The notes below the pieces were generated by a model. It had not been told where the DNA came from. It saw nothing but the letters and a program-made list of their open reading frames with translations, and did no database searches. Positions 7,786-11,177 of a DNA stretch of 11,177 nt are shown here, one piece after another (position 1 is the stretch's first letter; each line of letters opens with the position of its first letter). This stretch comes from Spirochaetota bacterium (GTDB lineage: Bacteria > Spirochaetota > Spirochaetia > Treponematales > Breznakiellaceae): assembly GCA_023398155.1 (NCBI GenBank), contig JAEWSV010000475.1, positions 1 through 11,177 on the forward strand, read 5' to 3'. The position numbers and the translations under genes were made by a program.

Positions 7786-7807
7786 TTATCCGGAGAAAAT
7801 CCGGTAA
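7786..7807 (-). promoter_or_regulatory. leader hairpin directly before the ribosome binding site of the transporter operon
   Basis: In the minus-strand transcript TTACCGGA, loop TTTTC and TCCGG(A)TAA form an 8-bp stem with one bulged base. The right arm runs straight into AAGGAGT, the ribosome binding site of the binding-protein gene. Its left arm (TTACC) can also pair with GGTAA at 7812-7816, giving an overlapping 14-bp palindrome (7803-7816). The two pairings exclude each other, which could be an operator, an mRNA switch or chance. Confidence 0.35.
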
Positions 7808-7819
7808 ATGCTTACCATG

Positions 7820-7846
7820 ATTGTAACGCATTCCTCGTACAGTCAA
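7820..7846 (-). promoter_or_regulatory. candidate sigma-70-type promoter of the BMP transporter operon
   Basis: On the minus strand TTGACT (7841-7846) and TACAAT (7820-7825) each match five of six bases of the housekeeping -35 and -10 boxes. The 15-base spacing is shorter than ideal. Transcription would begin near 7813, about 40 bases before the ATG of the binding protein. This is the best promoter match I saw in the gap between the GH3 and binding-protein genes. Confidence 0.5.
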
Positions 7847-7890
7847 GCTCCAAGATCTCAAGAAAAGAACAGCGCAGCTCCTTAAGAACA

Positions 7891-7954
7891 TGTCTATTCG
7901 CCATAATAATGAAGCGCGATATTGTCTATGAGGCATGTATGAAGATGCGGTTGA
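7891..7954. repeat. imperfect 32-bp tandem repeat upstream of the transporter promoter
   Basis: Two units begin with TGTCTAT at 7891 and 7923, exactly 32 bases apart. They share further matching words in the same order (CAT, then ATGAAG, then GCG) with small gaps and mismatches. The spacing is three helical turns and the pair lies about 45 bases and more upstream of the -35 box, so activator sites are possible. The match is weak beyond the first seven bases. Confidence 0.25.
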
Positions 7955-8036
7955 CGCGGGCCGGCACCGCGGAAATCGAAGGGAGCAGGGGCGAAATCTC
8001 CCGCGCGAACAGCGAGATCGGCGGCCGCCGGTCCCC

Positions 8037-10370
8037 CTACTCCACCGCGACCGCCGTATCGAACCGCCTACGGACGACCCGAGTCGGCCCGGTGAGCTCC
8101 AAGCTGCCCGACAGCCGGATATCGGCGGAAGATGAGCCGATCATGACGGCCAGTTCGCCGGGCTCAACCACGGTCCGGAGATCGCGGTCCAGGAAGGCCA
8201 GGCGTTCAGCCGGTACGGTGAAGCGCACGCGGCGCGAAACGCCCGCGGGGATCGCCACGCGGACGAAGCCCACGAGTTCCTTCACCGGCCGCGTGATATC
8301 CGAGAGCACGTCGCGCACGTAGAGCTGCACGACTTCCTCGCCGTCGACTTTTCCCGCGTTTTTCACCGTGCACGACGCTTCGAAGCTCCCGGCGGTGTCC
8401 GCGGCGGCGCTCAGCGCCAGATCCGCGTACTCGAACGTCGTATAGGAGAGGCCGTGGGCGAAGGGATAGAGGGGCTTCGTCGATTCGTCGACGTAGTCGC
8501 CCTTCCAGTGGGTCCGCCCGCCGGAGGGTCGGTGGCCGTAGTAGACCGGGATCTGGCCGACCGAGCGGGGGAAGCTGATGGGCGTCCTTCCCGCGGGGTT
8601 CACGTCGCCGAAGAGGGCTGAGGCGATCGCCGCGCCGCCCTCCTCGCCGGGGAACCAGGCCATGAGGACGGCGGCCGGCTTATCCCGAGACCGCATGAGC
8701 GGGTACGGGCGGCCCGCGATGAGGACGACGACGACCGGAACGCCCGTCTCCGCGAGGGCTTCGAGCAAGGCTTCCTGGCGCCCCGGCAGCTCGAGCGTGG
8801 ACCGGTCGCGCGCCTCGCCGGAGGTGCAATCGTCGATGAGGCCCGCCTTGTCTCCGAGCACCGCGATCACGAGGTCGCTCTTCCGGGCAGCCGCGACCGC
8901 CGCGTCGAAGTCTTCGTCGGTGCCGCCGCGCACCGTGCAGCCCGGCGCGTAGTCGAAGACGATCTCGCTCGCCGCAGCCTTGAGGCTCGCGAGCACCGAC
9001 TCCATCTCCGGCAACGACCCCGCCGCGTCCGCCACGCCGTCGGGGAGCGGCGAGTCAGCGTAGTTGTCCGCTCCCATGTCGAGGAGCGACTCCACGTGGG
9101 CGGGATAGCTGTAATCGCCGAGCATATGGCGCACCGAGTCGGCGTTGGGCCCGACGACCGCGATCCGCTTCCGTTCCCGCGAAAGGGGGAGGATGCCGTC
9201 GTTCTTGAGCAGCACGATGGATTTTTCCGCCGCCCTGCGGGCGAAACGACGCTGATCCTCGGTCCTGAAATGGGCCGGAGCGCCGGCGACGTCGACGAAC
9301 GGCCGCTCGAAGAGGCCGAGGCGGAATTTCATCTCGAGGACGCGGAGGACCGACTTTTCCACGAGGGCGAGGGGTACGAGCCCCTTCTCCACCGCTTCCA
9401 CGAGCGGTTCGCCGTAGCAGTCGGTGGAGGGGAGTTCCACGTCCACGCCCGCGTCCAGGGCCATCCGCGCCGCGCGGTTCTTGTCGGCGGCTGCGCCGTG
9501 GTGGTCGTGGATCATGTTGATGCCGAAGTAGTCGCTCACGATGAGCCCGTCGAAGCCCCATTCGTCCCGGAGCACGTCGGAGAGGAGACGCTTGTTCGCG
9601 TGGCAGGGAATGCCGTCCAGCTCGTGGTAACCCGGCATGATGGAAAGGAGCCCCGCTTCCCGCACGGCGGCCTCGAAGGGGTAGAGGTAAGTCTCGGCGA
9701 GTTCGCGCTCGCCGAGGTGGACCGGAGCCCAGTTCATGCCGCCTTCCGAAGCGCCGTAGCCGACGAAATGCTTCCCCGTCGCGACGATGCCGTCGACCGG
9801 GGATTCCCCCTGGAGGCCGCGGATATACGCGACGCCCATGCGGGACACGAGGCAGCGGTCCTCGCCGAAGGTCTCCTCCGTCCGGCCCCAGCGCGGATCG
9901 CGGGTGACGTCCAGGAGCGGGGCGAGGGCTTGGCGCGCGCCCAGGGCCATCATCTGCTCGCGGATGATGCGGCCCATCTCCTCGGCGAGATCGGGCTCGA
10001 AGGTCGACGCGATGCCGAGGGCCTGGGGGAATACGTCCGCCCCCCGCGTAAGGTAGCCGGAGCAGGATTCCTCGTGGATGAGGGCGGGAATGCCGAGGCG
10101 GGTGGACTCCACGAGGAAACGCTGGATCTCGTTCGCTGCCGCGGCGGCTTGCGCGGGCAAGAAGTTGCTCGCGCCCCCGAGCCGCGTGATCTGGCCGATG
10201 CCCTCGCCCATCCGACCGCGAGCCTTCCGCTCGCTGAAGGTGAATTTTTCTAGGATCTCGAAGACCCAGATGCCGCTCAGTTGCGCGGCCTTCTCGCGGA
10301 GCGTCATCCGCTTGAGCAGATCTTCCGCTCTCTTTTCCGCGGCGAGGGCCGCGTTCCGGTAGTCGTCCAT
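8037..10370 (-). CDS. glycoside hydrolase family 3 protein (beta-glucosidase/beta-xylosidase-like), cytoplasmic
   Basis: This 777-residue enzyme should remove terminal beta-linked sugars from oligosaccharides or glycosides by the retaining mechanism. An N-terminal TIM-barrel domain (about 1-355) contains LDVTRDPRWGRTEETFGED (153-171), the substrate-binding KHF (200-202) and the nucleophile Asp280 in GLIVSDYFG. The second alpha/beta domain (about 380-605) includes SIVLLKNDGILPL, VVGPNAD and SGEARDRSTLELPG; Glu519 there is a candidate acid/base. A fibronectin-III-like domain (about 655-735) closes the protein, as in BglX-type enzymes. The N-terminus (MDDYRNAALAAEKRAED) is soluble and shows no signal peptide, so it acts inside the cell. 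GGAGGA 5 bases before the ATG supports the start. It lies upstream of and on the same strand as the transporter operon, 262 bp away, and diverges from thrH. Exact sugar specificity cannot be read; glucosidase and xylosidase are both possible. Confidence 0.95.
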   Translation of the reverse strand: MDDYRNAALAAEKRAEDLLKRMTLREKAAQLSGIWVFEILEKFTFSERKARGRMGEGIGQITRLGGASNFLPAQAAAAANEIQRFLVESTRLGIPALIHEESCSGYLTRGADVFPQALGIASTFEPDLAEEMGRIIREQMMALGARQALAPLLDVTRDPRWGRTEETFGEDRCLVSRMGVAYIRGLQGESPVDGIVATGKHFVGYGASEGGMNWAPVHLGERELAETYLYPFEAAVREAGLLSIMPGYHELDGIPCHANKRLLSDVLRDEWGFDGLIVSDYFGINMIHDHHGAAADKNRAARMALDAGVDVELPSTDCYGEPLVEAVEKGLVPLALVEKSVLRVLEMKFRLGLFERPFVDVAGAPAHFRTEDQRRFARRAAEKSIVLLKNDGILPLSRERKRIAVVGPNADSVRHMLGDYSYPAHVESLLDMGADNYADSPLPDGVADAAGSLPEMESVLASLKAAASEIVFDYAPGCTVRGGTDEDFDAAVAAARKSDLVIAVLGDKAGLIDDCTSGEARDRSTLELPGRQEALLEALAETGVPVVVVLIAGRPYPLMRSRDKPAAVLMAWFPGEEGGAAIASALFGDVNPAGRTPISFPRSVGQIPVYYGHRPSGGRTHWKGDYVDESTKPLYPFAHGLSYTTFEYADLALSAAADTAGSFEASCTVKNAGKVDGEEVVQLYVRDVLSDITRPVKELVGFVRVAIPAGVSRRVRFTVPAERLAFLDRDLRTVVEPGELAVMIGSSSADIRLSGSLELTGPTRVVRRRFDTAVAVE

Positions 10371-10515
10371 AACAATCCTCCACGCATCGACGCGTCCGAT
10401 GCCGATTTATGCACGCTACTATAACCGCAATAACCGGGGATTCTCACCGCCAAGCGGCGAAAAAGCGCCACCGCTCTTCCGCATCCGCGCATTCCCCGGT
10501 ATTCTGGCGCCCATG
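10371..10515. promoter_or_regulatory. divergent control region between the GH3 gene and thrH
   Basis: This 145-bp gap holds overlapping -10-like boxes on opposite strands: TATAAC on plus (10420-10425) and TATAGT on minus (10418-10423). Neither has a convincing -35 partner. The heptamer ATAACCG occurs twice 9 bases apart (10421-10427 and 10430-10436), overlapping these boxes, and could be a repressor site. GGCGAAAAAGCGCC near 10457-10470 can form a small 4-bp stem of unclear meaning. Confidence 0.3.
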
Positions 10516-11121
10516 ATGCGCATCGTTTGTCTTGATTTGGAAGGGGTCCTGGTACCCGAGATATGGATCGAATTTTCAAAAGCCACGGGAATCCCCGAAC
10601 TCTCCCGCACCACGCGCGACGAACCCGATTACGACAAGCTGATGCGCTTCCGCATCGACCTGCTCGAACGGCACCGCTTGAAGCTCGCGGACATCCAGCG
10701 GGTCATCGGCACCATGGATCCCCTGCCGGGAGCCTTGGATTTCGTCCGCTCTTTGCGGGAGCGAACCCAGCTCATTATCCTCTCCGACACCTTCAGCCAA
10801 TTCGCGGCCCCGCTCATGGCCAAGCTCGGCTACCCCACCCTCTTCTGTAACTCCCTGGAGATCGCGCCCGACGGGTCCGTCGCGGGCTATGCGCTCCGGC
10901 AAAAGGACGGCAAGCGGAAATCCGTGGAAGCCCTCAAGACGCTCAACATGCGCGTGTTCGCGGCGGGAGATTCGTACAACGACCTCAACATGATAAAGGC
11001 CGCCGACTCCGGCGGCCTTTTCCGGGCCCCTTCCGCCATCGTACGGCAGCATCCCGAGGTGCCGGCCGTGGATGGCTACGAAGACCTCCTCGGCCTGGTG
11101 GACGCTTTCCTGGCCGACTGA
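10516..11121 (+). CDS. thrH: phosphoserine phosphatase / homoserine phosphotransferase ThrH
   Basis: This 201-residue cytoplasmic HAD-family enzyme is known in Pseudomonas to dephosphorylate phosphoserine and to move the phosphate to homoserine, making O-phosphohomoserine for threonine. The sequence follows that protein closely from end to end. Motif I is CLDLEGVLVPEIW with nucleophile Asp7 and Glu9; this DxE in place of the usual DxD marks ThrH. Motif II is Ser90 (IILSDTF), the lysine region is RQKDGKRKS (128-136), and motif III is GDSYND (151-156). The start at 10516 is chosen by alignment with the Pseudomonas N-terminus (M-x-I-x-C-L-D-L-E-G). The adjacent ATG at 10513 is equally possible. 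No good ribosome binding site precedes either; a longer frame back to 10399 adds a non-family extension. It stands alone and diverges from the GH3 gene. Confidence 0.95.
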   Translation: MRIVCLDLEGVLVPEIWIEFSKATGIPELSRTTRDEPDYDKLMRFRIDLLERHRLKLADIQRVIGTMDPLPGALDFVRSLRERTQLIILSDTFSQFAAPLMAKLGYPTLFCNSLEIAPDGSVAGYALRQKDGKRKSVEALKTLNMRVFAAGDSYNDLNMIKAADSGGLFRAPSAIVRQHPEVPAVDGYEDLLGLVDAFLAD

Positions 11122-11146
11122 CGTCCAACGGCGGCCGGCCCGCGGC

Positions 11147-11177
11147 CTACGTGGACTCGTCGGCGGCTATGCCGTTC
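11147..11177 (-). CDS. possible C-terminal end of a convergent gene (partial)
   Basis: On the minus strand one frame reads NGIAADEST followed by TAG at 11147-11149, with mostly G or C at third positions as in neighbouring genes. It would be the tail of a gene entering from the right and converging with thrH. Nine codons are too few to identify it, and chance is a real alternative. The 25 bases between it and thrH contain a 5-bp GC stem (11133-11137 with 11143-11147) and no T-run. Confidence 0.22.
   Translation of the reverse strand, partial: NGIAADEST

Noticed and set aside
7775..7936. N-terminal extension of the binding protein to an upstream ATG
   Set aside because: The extension is not conserved in style, lacks a ribosome binding site and would bury the signal peptide; the ATG at 7774 has AAGGAGT at good spacing.
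8019..8030. Perfect 12-bp palindrome CGGCGGCCGCCG after the GH3 gene as a terminator
   Set aside because: With a loop it leaves only a 4-bp stem and no T-run follows; such palindromes are common in GC-rich DNA.
7926..8036. The frame stays open for 36 codons after the GH3 stop codon, suggesting readthrough or a recent stop mutation
   Set aside because: The GH3 C-terminus (VVRRRFDTAVAVE) already looks complete for the family, and a short open stretch is expected in GC-rich DNA.
9096..10253. Long open frames on both strands overlapping the GH3 gene
   Set aside because: They have no family motifs, while the GH3 frame shows all catalytic landmarks over its full length.

Overview
The window is about 11 kb of GC-rich bacterial DNA with strong G/C preference at third codon positions. 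It carries eight complete genes, one broken gene cut by the left edge, and possibly the tail of another at the right edge. The gene set (a transmembrane chemotaxis receptor, a BMP-type ABC transporter, a GH3 glycosidase, ThrH) and the style of the chemotaxis and signal-peptide sequences suggest a free-living or gut spirochaete (Spirochaetota). That placement is an impression from protein style, not a proof. There is no tRNA, rRNA, CRISPR array, insertion sequence or phage gene that I can see.

Layout. Positions 1-235 (minus): start of a DUF434-family gene broken by one extra base at 139. 244-2091 (minus): a methyl-accepting chemotaxis protein, probably co-transcribed with the DUF434 gene. 2239-3222 (plus): a D-2-hydroxyacid dehydrogenase of the C-terminal-binding-protein type, divergent from the receptor. 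3223-3271: a short convergent gap with a hairpin. 3272-7774 (minus): a four-gene operon, read in the order binding protein, double ATPase, permease 1, permease 2. It is a complete BMP/Nup-type ABC importer, tightly packed, with an ATGA overlap between the ATPase and permease 1. 7775-8036: a control region with a promoter, a hairpin beside the ribosome binding site and a weak 32-bp tandem repeat. 8037-10370 (minus): a cytoplasmic GH3 beta-glycosidase upstream of, and on the same strand as, the transporter. 10371-10515: a short divergent promoter region. 10516-11121 (plus): ThrH, a phosphoserine phosphatase/homoserine phosphotransferase. 11147-11177: possibly the end of a convergent gene.

How the genes may work together. 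The importer binds its ligand in the periplasm (BMP protein) and moves it through two branched-type permeases powered by one double-ATPase polypeptide. Characterised members of this family mostly import nucleosides. The neighbouring GH3 enzyme has no signal peptide, so it should act on something already in the cytoplasm, such as imported glycosides; a link between the two is possible but is inference. The receptor, the dehydrogenase and ThrH look like independent units.

I found no convincing undescribed system. The most useful points for a second look are the single-base frameshift in the DUF434 gene, altered residues at the receptor's signalling tip, the non-lipoprotein nature of the BMP binding protein, and the structured leader of the transporter operon.
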